Shown: in pieces, positions 52,309-61,071 of the stretch
How positions within the stretch are numbered: the stretch's first letter is position 1
Layout: every line of letters starts with the position of its first letter
Source of the DNA: Microterricola viridarii
GTDB taxonomy: Bacteria > Actinomycetota > Actinomycetes > Actinomycetales > Microbacteriaceae
Assembly (NCBI RefSeq): GCF_001542775.1
Contig: NZ_CP014145.1
Coordinates: 744,001 to 808,000, forward strand
Reading direction: 5' to 3'
Length of the DNA: 64,000 nt
Translations under genes and position numbers: made by a program
The notes under the pieces: generated by a model
Told to the model about the DNA's origin: nothing
Seen by the model: the letters and a program-made list of their open reading frames with translations, nothing else
Databases searched by the model: none

Positions 52309-53675
52309 TGCTGAACTTCGAGAGCCGCGTCGGACCCGACTTCGGCGCCAACGGCCCCACCTACCCCGACGCTCAGGTGCCGGAGTGGTACCGCGATGCC
52401 AAGCTCGGCTTCTTCGTGCACTGGGGCCTCTACTCCGTGCCCGCCTGGGGCACCCCGACCGGCACCCGCAACGTGCCGACGGAGGACGCCTACGCGCACC
52501 ACCAGTACGCCGAGTGGTACGGCAACACCGTGCGTATCGCCGGCAGCCCCACTTGGGAGCGCCACCAGGAGCAGTACGGCACCGGAACCAGCTACGAAGA
52601 CCTCGCCGATCTCTGGAACGCCGACGCCTTCGACCCGCAGGCCTTCGTCGGCTCGCTCGTCGACGCGGGCGCCCGCTACGTCATCCCGACCACCAAGCAC
52701 CACGAGGGCTTCTGCCTGTGGGGCACCGAGACGACGCCGTTCAACGCCGTCAACCGCGGCCCGAAGCGCGACCTGATCAGCGAGATCGCCCGCGAGACCC
52801 GTGCCGCCGGCCAGCGCTTCGGCGTGTACTTCTCCGGCGCACTCGACTGGCACGTCAGCGAGTTCCCGCCCATCGAGTCGGACACCGACCTGTTCCGCTA
52901 CCGCCGCAACGACGAGCAGTTCTCGCGCTACAGCGCGGCCCAGCTCGAAGAGCTGATCGAGCGATTCGAACCCGACATCCTCTGGAACGACATCGACTGG
53001 CCCGACGGCGGCAAGGGGCACGACCCCTACGCCGTCGCGGCCCTGCTCGAGCGCTACCTCGACAAGATCCCGCACGGCGTGGTCAACGACCGTTGGGGTG
53101 TGCCCTACCACGGCTTCATCACGCGCGAGTATCGGCATGTCGAGAACATCATCGAGCAGCCGTGGGAATCCACCCGTGGTCTCGGCTACTCCTTCGGCTA
53201 CAACCAGGTCGAGGGCCCTGAGCACACGCTCTCCGGCGACGCCCTGATCCGCCTGCTCGTTGACGTGGTGAGCAAAAACGGCAACCTGCTGATCAACGTC
53301 GGCCCGCGCGCCGACGGCTCCATCCCCGAGCTGCAGCAGCAGAGCATGGCCGCCATGGGCAGCTGGCTCCGCGGCAACGGCGAGGCCATCTACGGCACGC
53401 GGCCGTGGCAGCGTGCCGGCGAGACCGGCCAGGCCGTCTCGTACACGCAGAATGACGGCACGCTGTTCCTGCAGGCGACGGATGCCAGCACCGGCGAGGT
53501 GGCGCTGCCCGCCGAGTACCAGGCCGGTTCGCTGGTGCACTGGCTCGGCCAGGGCGGATCGCAGCCGGCCGAGGTGCTGGCCGCGACGCCTGGCTCCGGC
53601 GCCCGCCTCGTCGTGCCCGAGGCACTGCGCGGCTCGCCCGTTGCGGTGGCCGTTCTCGCCGACCCGCTAGCGTGA
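52308..53675 (+). CDS. Alpha-L-fucosidase, glycoside hydrolase family 29 (second copy)
   Basis: Hydrolase of 455 aa. GH29 features: WYRDAKLGFFVHWGLYSVPAW, YVIPTTKHHEGFCLWGTETT, FGVYFSGALDWH, and EPDILWNDIDWPDGGKG with Asp228 as probable nucleophile; GLGYSFGYNQVE and KNGNLLINVGPRADGSIPE follow. It differs clearly from the 43.3 kb copy, so the two probably have different linkage preferences. No signal peptide. ATG overlaps the M81 stop by 1 base; its own stop overlaps cutC. Cytoplasmic action on imported oligosaccharides is inferred. Confidence 0.92.
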   Translation: MLNFESRVGPDFGANGPTYPDAQVPEWYRDAKLGFFVHWGLYSVPAWGTPTGTRNVPTEDAYAHHQYAEWYGNTVRIAGSPTWERHQEQYGTGTSYEDLADLWNADAFDPQAFVGSLVDAGARYVIPTTKHHEGFCLWGTETTPFNAVNRGPKRDLISEIARETRAAGQRFGVYFSGALDWHVSEFPPIESDTDLFRYRRNDEQFSRYSAAQLEELIERFEPDILWNDIDWPDGGKGHDPYAVAALLERYLDKIPHGVVNDRWGVPYHGFITREYRHVENIIEQPWESTRGLGYSFGYNQVEGPEHTLSGDALIRLLVDVVSKNGNLLINVGPRADGSIPELQQQSMAAMGSWLRGNGEAIYGTRPWQRAGETGQAVSYTQNDGTLFLQATDASTGEVALPAEYQAGSLVHWLGQGGSQPAEVLAATPGSGARLVVPEALRGSPVAVAVLADPLA

Positions 53676-54433
53676 ACCACATGACCTCGAAGAGCCCCGC
53701 ACTAGAACTCGCCGTCCAGGACCTCGATGGGGTGCACACCGCGCTCCGGGTCGGGGCCAACCGGATCGAGCTGTGCGGCGCGCTCGGCGTCGGCGGGCTC
53801 ACCCCGTCGATCGGCATCATCGAGCAGGCCGTCGAGGCGGCAGCGCTCGCCGGCGCCGACGGCTTCGTGCACGTTTTGGTGCGCCCGCGGCCCGGCGGCT
53901 TCGTCTACACGGCGGCTGAGGTCGAGACGACCATCCGCGATATCCGCGCGGCGCGAGCGGCCGGCGCGGGCGGCGTAGTGATCGGGGCGTTGACGGCATC
54001 CGGCCTCGTCGACAAGGCCGTCACGGCCGAGTTGCTCGCCGCGGCCGAGGGCATGCAGGTCACCTTCCACCGCGCCATCGACGCCGTCGAGTCGCCGCTG
54101 CAGACCGCCGACGTCCTTGTCGGCCTGGGCCTGACCCGGGTGCTCACCTCGGGTGGCGCAGCCCGCAGCATCGACGGCATCCAGACGCTCGGCGCGCTCA
54201 AGCAGCACGTGGGCGACCGACTGCAGATCATGGCCGGCGGCGGGGTGCGGGTCGAAGACATCGGCGCGCTGCTCGCGGCCGGCGTCGACGCCGTGCACCT
54301 CTCTGCCAAGGTCACCGTCGCCGACCCGTCGCCGAGCGGGCCGGGCGGGGGAGCTCAGAGCTACGACAAGACCGACGGTGACGTCGCCGCGGCGGCCGCC
54401 GCCGCCGTGTTGGCGGCTACGCTTGAGGCATGA
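53672..54433 (+). CDS. cutC: CutC family TIM-barrel protein
   Basis: Protein of 253 aa of the CutC family: LELAVQDLDGVHTALRVGAN, RIELCGALGVGGLTPSIG, VHVLVRPRPGGFVYT, MQVTFHRAIDAV and RVLTSGGAARSIDGI, LQIMAGGGVRVEDI. CutC was first linked to copper tolerance, but the barrel looks enzymatic and bacterial homologues often lie in sugar operons; here it is coupled (GTGA overlap) to a fucosidase gene, which favours a carbohydrate role (inference). GTG 53672 or ATG 53681 may be the start. Confidence 0.88.
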   Translation: MNHMTSKSPALELAVQDLDGVHTALRVGANRIELCGALGVGGLTPSIGIIEQAVEAAALAGADGFVHVLVRPRPGGFVYTAAEVETTIRDIRAARAAGAGGVVIGALTASGLVDKAVTAELLAAAEGMQVTFHRAIDAVESPLQTADVLVGLGLTRVLTSGGAARSIDGIQTLGALKQHVGDRLQIMAGGGVRVEDIGALLAAGVDAVHLSAKVTVADPSPSGPGGGAQSYDKTDGDVAAAAAAAVLAATLEA

Positions 54434-54909
54434 CGCGCGACCCCGACGATGACGCCCTGAGCTGGGCCGGCGAAGACGATCCGACCCTCGAAAGTGCCAG
54501 CCCGACGCCGGGGGAGAGCTCACTCGCGCCGGGGTGGACGACCGTCGGCGGACCCGGCAAGGTCGCCGAACCGCTCGAGGCGACGCCTGAGCGTGAGGCG
54601 CAGGCACAGGATGCCGCTGCGGGCGGCTCGCTCGCGCTGATTGTGCTCGGCATCCTCGGCGGCGTCTACCTGCTCTACACAATCGGCTGGGCGATCACGG
54701 CCGGCCGCACCCAGAACAGCGCCGTCGACCTCGTCGGCAACCTCATGTTCACGGTCGGGCTGTGGCTCGCCGTGCTGGCCCCGGCCGGATGGTTCGTGCT
54801 GGTGTTCTGGCAGACGAAGGGCCGTGCGCTCCGCCGCGTGCTTTTTCTCCTGCTGGGCGCCGTCGTGCTGATCCCGTTGCCGTTCGTTATGGGGACGGGT
54901 GGAGCATGA
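54430..54909 (+). CDS. Hypothetical membrane protein with acidic N-terminus
   Basis: Protein of 159 aa. The first 65 residues are acidic and disordered-looking (DPDDDALSWAGEDDPTLESA), followed by three predicted TMs (about 67-88, 100-125, 134-152) with a short QTKGRALRR loop. Similar DNA-translocase-unrelated small membrane proteins occur upstream of serA in Microbacteriaceae in my experience, but no family is recognised. The start ATG overlaps the cutC stop (ATGA) and the gene overlaps the next, so all three may be coupled. Confidence 0.65.
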   Translation: MTRDPDDDALSWAGEDDPTLESASPTPGESSLAPGWTTVGGPGKVAEPLEATPEREAQAQDAAAGGSLALIVLGILGGVYLLYTIGWAITAGRTQNSAVDLVGNLMFTVGLWLAVLAPAGWFVLVFWQTKGRALRRVLFLLLGAVVLIPLPFVMGTGGA

Positions 54910-55283
54910 TGACCGCAGCTGTTGAGACCACGCCCGCCCGCGACGGCATCCGGACGCCGATCTGGCTCGCCGCAACCATCTCGGTGTTCTTCGGCCTGTT
55001 TTACGCCTTCGACGTGTGGGAGGCGCTCGGCAACCTGCTCGCGATCCAGCAGAGCGCCTCACTGCTCGGCCTGCCCATCTCGGTGTACGGCTGGGTCGTG
55101 CTGATCGGGGCCATGGTGTTGCCACTGGCCCTGTTCGCACTCGCGTTGTGGCTGGGCCGCAACCGTGGCGCGCTCGCCCTCGCCGCGTTCCTCTTCGTGG
55201 GCCTGTGCGTGTCGGCCGTCATATATCTCAACATCATCGGAGTATTCGCTTTCGGTCCGATCCTGGACCTTTCTGGGGTCTGA
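54906..55283 (+). CDS. Hypothetical four-TM membrane protein
   Basis: Protein of 125 aa, start ATG 54906 (GGTGGAG upstream; ATG 54909 is equally possible), overlapping the preceding stop. Four predicted TMs: IWLAATISVFFGLFYAFDVW, ISVYGWVVLIGAMVLPLALF, LALAAFLFVGLCVSAVIYL and a short last segment. The loop between TM1 and TM2 reads WEALGNLLAIQQSASLLGLP. No motif of known function. It ends 183 bases before serA; that gap holds the palindrome GCCCGATCGGGC (55290-55301) and other short GC repeats but no gene. Confidence 0.65.
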   Translation: MMTAAVETTPARDGIRTPIWLAATISVFFGLFYAFDVWEALGNLLAIQQSASLLGLPISVYGWVVLIGAMVLPLALFALALWLGRNRGALALAAFLFVGLCVSAVIYLNIIGVFAFGPILDLSGV

Positions 55284-55466
55284 TCTGGCGCCCGATCGGG
55301 CACCCGGTCGGGCGTCAGGTCAGACGCCTGAGCGGGCGTCACGAGCACCCCCGACGCTCCACTAAAGTGGGGGAGTATCAGCGCCCCAATGGCCGTGGCG
55401 CCCGAACCCGTTGTTCATTCCGCGTTCGATTCCGTCGCATCCGACCACAAAGGAAACTGATACATC

Positions 55467-57059
55467 GTGCCCAAGCCGATCGTGCTGATTGCCGAAGAAC
55501 TGTCGCCCGCAACCGTCGATGCCCTCGGGCCCGACTTTGACGTGCGCTCCGTTGATGGAACCGACCGCCCGGCGCTGCTTGCCGCGATCGCCGAGGCCAA
55601 CGCCATCCTGGTGCGCTCCGCGACGCAGGTTGACGCCGAAGCCATCGCCGCCGCCCCCAAGCTGCAGGTCATCGCCCGCGCCGGTGTCGGCCTCGACAAC
55701 GTCGACATCAAGTCGGCCACCACGGCCGGTGTCATGGTCGTCAACGCGCCGACCTCCAACATCATCTCGGCCGCCGAGCTCACCGTCGGCCACATCCTGA
55801 GCCTCGCCCGCCACATCCCCGCCGCACACAACGCGCTCGCGCAGGGCCAGTGGAAGCGCTCCGCCTACACCGGCACCGAGCTCTACGAGAAGACCGTCGG
55901 CATCATCGGACTCGGCCGCATCGGCGCGCTGATCACCGCTCGCCTGCAGTCCTTCGGCGTCAGCGTCATCGCCTACGACCCCTACATCACCTCGGCCCGC
56001 GCCCAGCAGCTCGGCGTGACCCCGGTCTCGCTCGACGAGCTCCTCGAGCAGAGCGACTTCATCACGATCCACATGCCGCGCACGCCGGAGACGCTCGGCA
56101 TGATCAGCACCCCGCAGTTCGCCAAGATGAAGAAGTCTGCCTACATCGTCAACGTCGCCCGTGGCGGCCTGATCGACGAGGACGCGCTGCACACCGCGCT
56201 CACCGACGGCGAGATCGCCGGTGCCGGCCTCGATGTGTTCGTCACCGAGCCGCCCGTCGACTCCCCGCTGCTCGCCCTCCCGAACGTGATCGTCACGCCG
56301 CACCTCGGCGCCTCGACCGACGAGGCTCAGGAGAAGGCCGGCGTATCCGTGGCCAAGTCGGTGCGCCTCGCCCTGGCCGGCGAGCTGGTCCCGGATGCCG
56401 TCAACGTCGCCGGCGGAGTCATCGACCCGTACGTGCGCCCCGGCATCCCGCTCGTCGAGAAGCTCGGCCAGGTGTTCTCCGGTGTTGCGCACAGCAGCCC
56501 GTTGACCAGCGTCGACGTCGAGGTGCACGGCGAGCTCTCCAACTACGACGTCAGCGTGCTCAAGCTCGCCGCGCTCAAGGGCATCTTCACAAACGTGGTC
56601 AGCGAGACCGTTTCATACGTGAACGCGCCGCTGCTCGCCGAGCAGCGCGGCATCACGGTGCGCCTCATCACCGACGGCGTCTCCGACGAGTACCGCAACG
56701 TCATCACCCTGCGCGGCGCGCTGGCCGACGGTTCGCAGGTCTCGGTCTCCGGCACCCTGACCGGCACCAAGCAGATCGAGAAGATCGTCGAGATCAACGG
56801 CTACGGCGTCGAGATCCCGATCGCCCAGCACCACATCGTCATGATCTACGCCGACCGCCCCGGAATCGTCGCAGTCTACGGCGCCGAGTTCGGAGAGGCC
56901 GGTATCAACATCGCCGGCATGCAGATCGCCCGGCACGAGGCCGGCGGCCAGGCGCTCAGCGTGCTGACCGTTGACTCGCCCGTGCCCGACGGCCTGCTGG
57001 CCTCGGTGCGCGAGCGCATCGCCGCCGACGTCATGGTCGAGATCGACATCACCGAGTAA
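55467..57059 (+). CDS. serA: D-3-phosphoglycerate dehydrogenase
   Basis: First enzyme of serine synthesis, 530 aa, the long form with substrate, NAD, ASB and ACT domains. Motifs: VDGTDRPALLAAIAEANAIL, VIARAGVGLDNVD, the nucleotide fold VGIIGLGRIGALITARLQSFG, NVARGGLIDEDAL (catalytic Arg), LGASTDEAQEKAG (catalytic His/Glu region), and the C-terminal ACT domain beginning HHIVMIYADRPGIVAVYG for serine feedback. GTG 55467 follows AAAGGAAA. In several actinobacteria serA follows ilvC; see findings. Confidence 0.97.
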   Translation: MPKPIVLIAEELSPATVDALGPDFDVRSVDGTDRPALLAAIAEANAILVRSATQVDAEAIAAAPKLQVIARAGVGLDNVDIKSATTAGVMVVNAPTSNIISAAELTVGHILSLARHIPAAHNALAQGQWKRSAYTGTELYEKTVGIIGLGRIGALITARLQSFGVSVIAYDPYITSARAQQLGVTPVSLDELLEQSDFITIHMPRTPETLGMISTPQFAKMKKSAYIVNVARGGLIDEDALHTALTDGEIAGAGLDVFVTEPPVDSPLLALPNVIVTPHLGASTDEAQEKAGVSVAKSVRLALAGELVPDAVNVAGGVIDPYVRPGIPLVEKLGQVFSGVAHSSPLTSVDVEVHGELSNYDVSVLKLAALKGIFTNVVSETVSYVNAPLLAEQRGITVRLITDGVSDEYRNVITLRGALADGSQVSVSGTLTGTKQIEKIVEINGYGVEIPIAQHHIVMIYADRPGIVAVYGAEFGEAGINIAGMQIARHEAGGQALSVLTVDSPVPDGLLASVRERIAADVMVEIDITE

Positions 57060-57084
57060 TACCCGCGGCGCCTGCGCCGCACCC

Positions 57085-57132
57085 AACGCAGTTGTGGCCC
57101 AGAAACGCGAGTTTCTGGGCCACAACTGCGTT
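57085..57132. terminator. Long perfect palindrome after serA (copy 1)
   Basis: Perfect 22-bp arms (starting AACGCAGTTGTGGCCC) close a GCGA tetraloop. It sits 25 bases after the serA stop and 35 bases before the end of the convergent gene. Copy 2 lies at 58181-58224. No strong U tract, so both bidirectional termination and a REP-like repeat role are possible. Confidence 0.7.
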
Positions 57133-57167
57133 TACCGCCTGCTCAGCGCCCGTCTCAGCGCCCGAGC

Positions 57168-58109
57168 TCAGCGCCCGAGCTCGACGAGCCGGTCCGCCAG
57201 AATCCTGTGCACGCGGGCGATGAAGGCGTCGCGTTCAGCGGCGAGATCATCTGCTGTTACGCGGATGACGCGCCATCCCGCCGCCGCCAACATCTCGTAG
57301 CGGCGAATGTCGGAGCGGTAGCGTCGCGCGCTGGAGCGATGCAGATCGCCCTCGTACTCGATCGCGATACGCAGCTCTGGCCAGGCGAGATCGGGGTGCA
57401 GAATCAGGCCGCCCTCCACGGGGACCGGAAAGCCGATGCTCGGCTCGGTGAAGTGCTCCGCGACGAGCAGGAGGCGCAGCAGCGTCTCCGGAGCCGAGTC
57501 CACACCCCTTCGGGCCGCACGGAGTGCCCAGCGCAGCTGTGCCGCGCCAGTGCGCCGGCCGTGGCGCTCGAGCGCCGCACGCAGCTCATCCGGCGCACAG
57601 AGCGCCGCGCCGCGCGTGGTGCCCGCCAGCCGCTCGCCGGAGATCAGATAGTCGGCCACCGCGGTCAACTGCTCGCGGGTGAGCGTGGCGGCAAGCTGAC
57701 ACCAGGTGTCGGCCGGCGCTGTCACCGAGAAGCCACCGGGGGAGGTCGCCTCTCGTGTCGCGGTGGGCAGGCGTCGCCCGATCACTCCGCGTCGCCGCGG
57801 CGGCTGCGCGCCGTCGAGCGTGCCGACGTGCAGGTCGGTCGCGTCCAGCACACCCAGCGGCAGTGGCATGCCGAGAAGGCGTGCCGCCGTCACCCCGCAG
57901 AAGAGTTGGTTCGCTCCGAGCAGCGGCTCATACGCCAGACAGCGACCGTGCAGGGTGGCGGTGTCGATCCCGACGCTGCGCACGCCGCGAAACGGCGCAT
58001 CCACGTCGCGGGCACGGAGGCGCTTCCGGCTGAGCCCGTGCCAATCGGTGTCGTTCACACCGAAGGCCGCGCCGTGCAGGTGCGGCGGGAGCGGTTGTCG
58101 CGCTGGCAT
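57168..58109 (-). CDS. DUF559/Vsr-like endonuclease-fold protein with AbiEi-type N-terminus
   Basis: Protein of 313 aa (ATG 58109). The C-terminal third has the PD-(D/E)xK-like DUF559 pattern: LAWPELRIAIEYEGDLHRSS, RYRSDIRRYEMLAAAGWRVI and RVTADDL, as in Vsr repair nucleases. The N-terminal part (CGVTAARLLGMPLP, VTAPADTWCQLAATLTREQL) resembles AbiEi-type antitoxin-like proteins common in actinobacteria. The Lys of the classic motif is not obvious, so nuclease activity is uncertain. The gene lies alone between two copies of the same long palindrome. Function unknown; a defence or repair role is possible. Confidence 0.75.
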   Translation of the reverse strand: MPARQPLPPHLHGAAFGVNDTDWHGLSRKRLRARDVDAPFRGVRSVGIDTATLHGRCLAYEPLLGANQLFCGVTAARLLGMPLPLGVLDATDLHVGTLDGAQPPRRRGVIGRRLPTATREATSPGGFSVTAPADTWCQLAATLTREQLTAVADYLISGERLAGTTRGAALCAPDELRAALERHGRRTGAAQLRWALRAARRGVDSAPETLLRLLLVAEHFTEPSIGFPVPVEGGLILHPDLAWPELRIAIEYEGDLHRSSARRYRSDIRRYEMLAAAGWRVIRVTADDLAAERDAFIARVHRILADRLVELGR

Positions 58110-58180
58110 GGCTCCATGCTGGCGGAGTCGGGCCGTGCGCGCAGAAGTTGTCCACAGCCGGTCACGGCTCCGGGCAAAAA

Positions 58181-58224
58181 ACGCAGTTGTGGCCCAGAAT
58201 CCGAGGATTCTGGGCCACAACTGC
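58181..58224 (-). terminator. Long palindrome/terminator after the AGCS gene (copy 2)
   Basis: Arms of 20-21 bp (CGCAGTTGTGGCCCAGAATC) with a CGAG loop, nearly the same sequence as copy 1. On the minus strand the stem is followed by TTTTTT (58175-58180), making a strong intrinsic terminator for the AGCS transporter gene that ends at 58250. Confidence 0.8.
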
Positions 58225-58249
58225 GCTGAGTGTGCCTGTGTGGTGGCGC

Positions 58250-59740
58250 TTAGCGCTGCTCGTGCAGGTGATCCTTGTGCACCGAGTCGCGCAGCACCGG
58301 GATGGTGCCGGTGACCGACTGCACATCGACCCAGCACTCGACGCCGTCCAGGTCGGGCATGCGCGACTGCGTGAAGACCGGGTCGTGGCCGGCCCGCCGC
58401 TGCGCCGTGTAGTCCTTGAGAAGCCGGAAAGCCACGCCAGACAGCAGCATGATCGCGATCAGGTTCACCATCGCCATCAGGCCCATGATGCCGTCGGCGG
58501 TGTTCCAGACCAGGTCGGCGGATGCCACGGAGCCGAGCAGAATGACGAGAACCGCGACGACGCGGTAGCCGGTCAGCACCGAGCGCTTCTTGGTGATGAA
58601 CTCGATGTTCGACTCGCCGTAGTAGTAGTTGCCGAGGATCGAGCTGAACGCCAGCAGGAAGATGATCACGCTGAGCAGGATGTTCGACCACGACCCCAGG
58701 TTGGCGACGATCGCGTTCTGGGTGAGCCCGATCCCGCGGGTCGCCCCGGCCAGGTCCGGTGTGGAGACCAGGATGATGAACGCCGTGATCGAGCAGATCA
58801 GGAACGTGTCAAAGTAGACGCCGAGGGTCTGCACCAGGCCCTGCTTGACCGGGTGGGTGACGGCGGCGGAGGCGCCGGCGTTCGGGGCAGAACCGAGCCC
58901 GGCCTCGTTGGAGAACATGCCGCGTTTGACACCCGTCATGATGATCGTGCCGATCGTCGCGCCGATCACCTCGTTGTAGCCGAAGGCCTGCGTGAAGATC
59001 GAGGCGAACACCTCGGGCAGCTTCTCGATGTTCATGGCCACGATGACGAGCCCGAGCAGCAGGTAGAGCAACGCCATCAGCGGCACGACGGCCTGGGTGA
59101 CGGAGGCGATGCGGCGCACGCCGCCGAACACGACGAGCCCGGTCAGCACAGCCAGGACGACGCCGATCGCCCAGCCGAGCCAGCCGGGCACCTCTCCGCC
59201 GATGCTGGAGCTGATGGTGGCCGAGATGGTGTTGGCCTGCAGCGAGCTGAAGGCGAGCGGGAAACAGAGAATCAGGATGACGGCGAAGATGATGCCCATC
59301 CAGCGCGCCTTGAGGCCGTGCTGCATGTAATACGCAGGTCCGCCCCGGAATCCGGACTCGTCCTTGACCTTGTACATCTGGCCGAGCGTGGACTCCACGA
59401 AGCTCGACGCGCCGCCGATGAACGCCATCGCCCACATCCAGAACACCGCGCCGGGGCCGCCGATGGCGATCGCTGTTCCGACGCCGGCGATGTTGCCGAC
59501 GCCGACCCGGGAGGCCGCAGAAATCGTGAATGCCTGGAATGCCGAGACCGACTGCGGCTTGCCGTCCTCGCCGCGCGGCGTCTTGTCGGTGAGGGTGCGC
59601 AGCATCTCGGGGATCAGCCGGAACTGCACCACTCCGCTGCGCACGGTGAAGTAGAGGCCGAGACCGACCACAACGGGCAGCACGATCCATGTCCAGAACT
59701 GGTCGCCGACTGTCGCTATGAGGTCACTGAGCAAATCCAT
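58250..59740 (-). CDS. Alanine/glycine:cation symporter (AGCS family)
   Basis: Sodium- or proton-coupled amino-acid carrier of 496 aa with about 11 TMs. Family features: FTVRSGVVQFRLIPEMLR, SAFQAFTISAASRVGVGNIAGVGTA (the AGCS signature region), FRGGPAYYMQHGLK, GMFSNEAGLGSAPNAGASA and SILGNYYYGESNIEF. ATG 59740 gives the family length; a longer open frame upstream is antisense to nusA. The cytoplasmic C-terminus (about 40 residues) is unusual but small. It is divergent from nusA with a 150-base gap in which no rimP gene is present. Confidence 0.93.
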   Translation of the reverse strand: MDLLSDLIATVGDQFWTWIVLPVVVGLGLYFTVRSGVVQFRLIPEMLRTLTDKTPRGEDGKPQSVSAFQAFTISAASRVGVGNIAGVGTAIAIGGPGAVFWMWAMAFIGGASSFVESTLGQMYKVKDESGFRGGPAYYMQHGLKARWMGIIFAVILILCFPLAFSSLQANTISATISSSIGGEVPGWLGWAIGVVLAVLTGLVVFGGVRRIASVTQAVVPLMALLYLLLGLVIVAMNIEKLPEVFASIFTQAFGYNEVIGATIGTIIMTGVKRGMFSNEAGLGSAPNAGASAAVTHPVKQGLVQTLGVYFDTFLICSITAFIILVSTPDLAGATRGIGLTQNAIVANLGSWSNILLSVIIFLLAFSSILGNYYYGESNIEFITKKRSVLTGYRVVAVLVILLGSVASADLVWNTADGIMGLMAMVNLIAIMLLSGVAFRLLKDYTAQRRAGHDPVFTQSRMPDLDGVECWVDVQSVTGTIPVLRDSVHKDHLHEQR

Positions 59741-59890
59741 GTGCCCCAGTATGACTTGCGTGTGCCCGAGGTGGGTATTCCTCGACATTGCCGTGCCGTG
59801 GTGCGCAAGTGCCCGAGAGTCAGCTAACGTAGATCGGTACGCCACTGCACGTTTTTGCGGTGGCGAGAATGTGAATAGAGGAGGCCGGCA

Positions 59891-60889
59891 ATGGACATCG
59901 ACCTCAGCGTCCTGCGTCAGATGGAACGCGAGAAGGAAATCCCCTTCGACGAGCTCGTGGAGATTATCGAGCAGGCGATCCTGACCGCATATGTCAAGCA
60001 CGTCAACCCCGAGTCGCACGGTCACGTGGACTCGCAGGGAGTGCGCGTCGAGCTGAACCGTAAGAGCGGCCACATCGCCGTCATGGTTCCGGAGCTCGAC
60101 GAGGAAGGCAACATCATCGGCGAGTCCGAGGATGTTCCCAGTGATTTCGGCCGCATCGCGGCTTTCGCCGCCAAGCAGGTCATCAACCAGCGTCTGCGTG
60201 ACCTGGCGGATGACGCAGTGCTCGGCGAGTTCCGCGGACGCGAGGGCGACATCATCGCCGGCGTGATCCAGCAGGGACCGAACCCGCGCATGATCCACGT
60301 CGACCTCGGCACCATCGAGGCGATCCTGCCCCCAGAGGAGCAGGTTCCCGGCGAGGAGTACAAGCACGGCACGCGCATCCGTGTCTTCGTGACGAGCGTC
60401 GCCAAGGGTGCCAAGGGTCCGCAGATCACCGTGTCGCGCACCCACCCCTCCCTTGTGCGCAAGCTGTTCGCACTGGAGGTCCCGGAGATCGCCAACGGCG
60501 TCGTCGAGATCGTGTCGCTGGCTCGTGAGGCCGGGCACCGCACCAAGATCGCCGTTCGGGCAACCGAGCCCGGCGTCAACGCCAAGGGTGCCTGCATCGG
60601 TGAGCTCGGCCAGCGCGTGCGCGCGGTGACCGCAGAGCTCAACAATGAGAAGATCGACATCGTCGACTACTCGGCAGACCTGCCCACCTTCGTCGCCAGC
60701 GCGCTCTCGCCGGCCAAGGTGACCAGCGCCTTCGTGATCGACGAGGCCACCAAGGCCGTTCGTGCGCTCGTGCCCGACTACCAGCTGTCGCTGGCCATCG
60801 GCAAGGAGGGCCAGAACGCCCGCCTGGCAGCGAAGCTCACGGGCGCCAAAATTGATATCCAGCCTGATTCGATTCTTGAGGACGACTGA
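59891..60889 (+). CDS. nusA: Transcription termination/antitermination factor NusA
   Basis: RNA polymerase-binding factor of 332 aa: N-terminal domain ([20 protein letters not shown]), S1 domain ([22 protein letters not shown]), KH1 ([20 protein letters not shown]) and KH2 ([20 protein letters not shown]). The C-terminal acidic repeats of proteobacterial NusA are absent, as in other actinobacteria. A GAGGAGGCC box precedes ATG 59891. rnpM and infB follow; rimP, which usually precedes nusA, is not here. The last 45 bases of the gene form half of a hairpin that includes the stop codon. Confidence 0.97.
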   Translation: MDIDLSVLRQMEREKEIPFDELVEIIEQAILTAYVKHVNPESHGHVDSQGVRVELNRKSGHIAVMVPELDEEGNIIGESEDVPSDFGRIAAFAAKQVINQRLRDLADDAVLGEFRGREGDIIAGVIQQGPNPRMIHVDLGTIEAILPPEEQVPGEEYKHGTRIRVFVTSVAKGAKGPQITVSRTHPSLVRKLFALEVPEIANGVVEIVSLAREAGHRTKIAVRATEPGVNAKGACIGELGQRVRAVTAELNNEKIDIVDYSADLPTFVASALSPAKVTSAFVIDEATKAVRALVPDYQLSLAIGKEGQNARLAAKLTGAKIDIQPDSILEDD

Positions 60890-60906
60890 GGGATATCAAT
60901 TTTGGC
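60845..60906 (+). promoter_or_regulatory. 16-bp hairpin spanning the nusA stop codon
   Basis: GCCAAAATTGATATCC (60845-60860, coding) is exactly complementary to 60891-60906, just after the stop. The 30-base loop holds the last ten codons and TGA. No U tract follows. It could protect the nusA 3' end, slow ribosome release or mark a processing site. Confidence 0.6.
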
Positions 60907-60910
60907 GAAA

Positions 60911-61048
60911 GGCGGCAGCCCGCGACGCGCTAGCGTCGCTAAACCAAGGAATCCTCTGAACCGCACCAGCAAGGATGCGGTTCAGAGGTAACCACGGGGG
61001 CCCGGGCTGCCGCCGACCTGCCGCCTGGCCCCGACACGCCAGGTCGGC
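60911..61048 (+). ncRNA. Candidate structured RNA between nusA and rnpM
   Basis: Nested complementary segments form a three-way junction: outer stem GGCGGCAGCCCG (60911-60922) with CGGGCTGCCGCC (61003-61014); arm A GCGACGC/GCGTCGC with GCTA loop (60922-60939); arm B CCTCTGAACCGCA/TGCGGTTCAGAGG (60953-60965, 60976-60988). A further stem GCCGACCTG/CAGGTCGGC (61012-61020, 61040-61048) shares bases with the outer stem, so two alternative folds are possible. No ORF or known riboswitch motif was recognised. Confidence 0.5.
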
Positions 61049-61071
61049 CCGACTGAACAGTGAGTGCTAAG

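Noticed and set aside
59741..60538. Long N-terminal extension of the AGCS transporter (open frame to 60538)
   Set aside because: It would lie antisense to nusA, and the AGCS family length is reached from ATG 59740.
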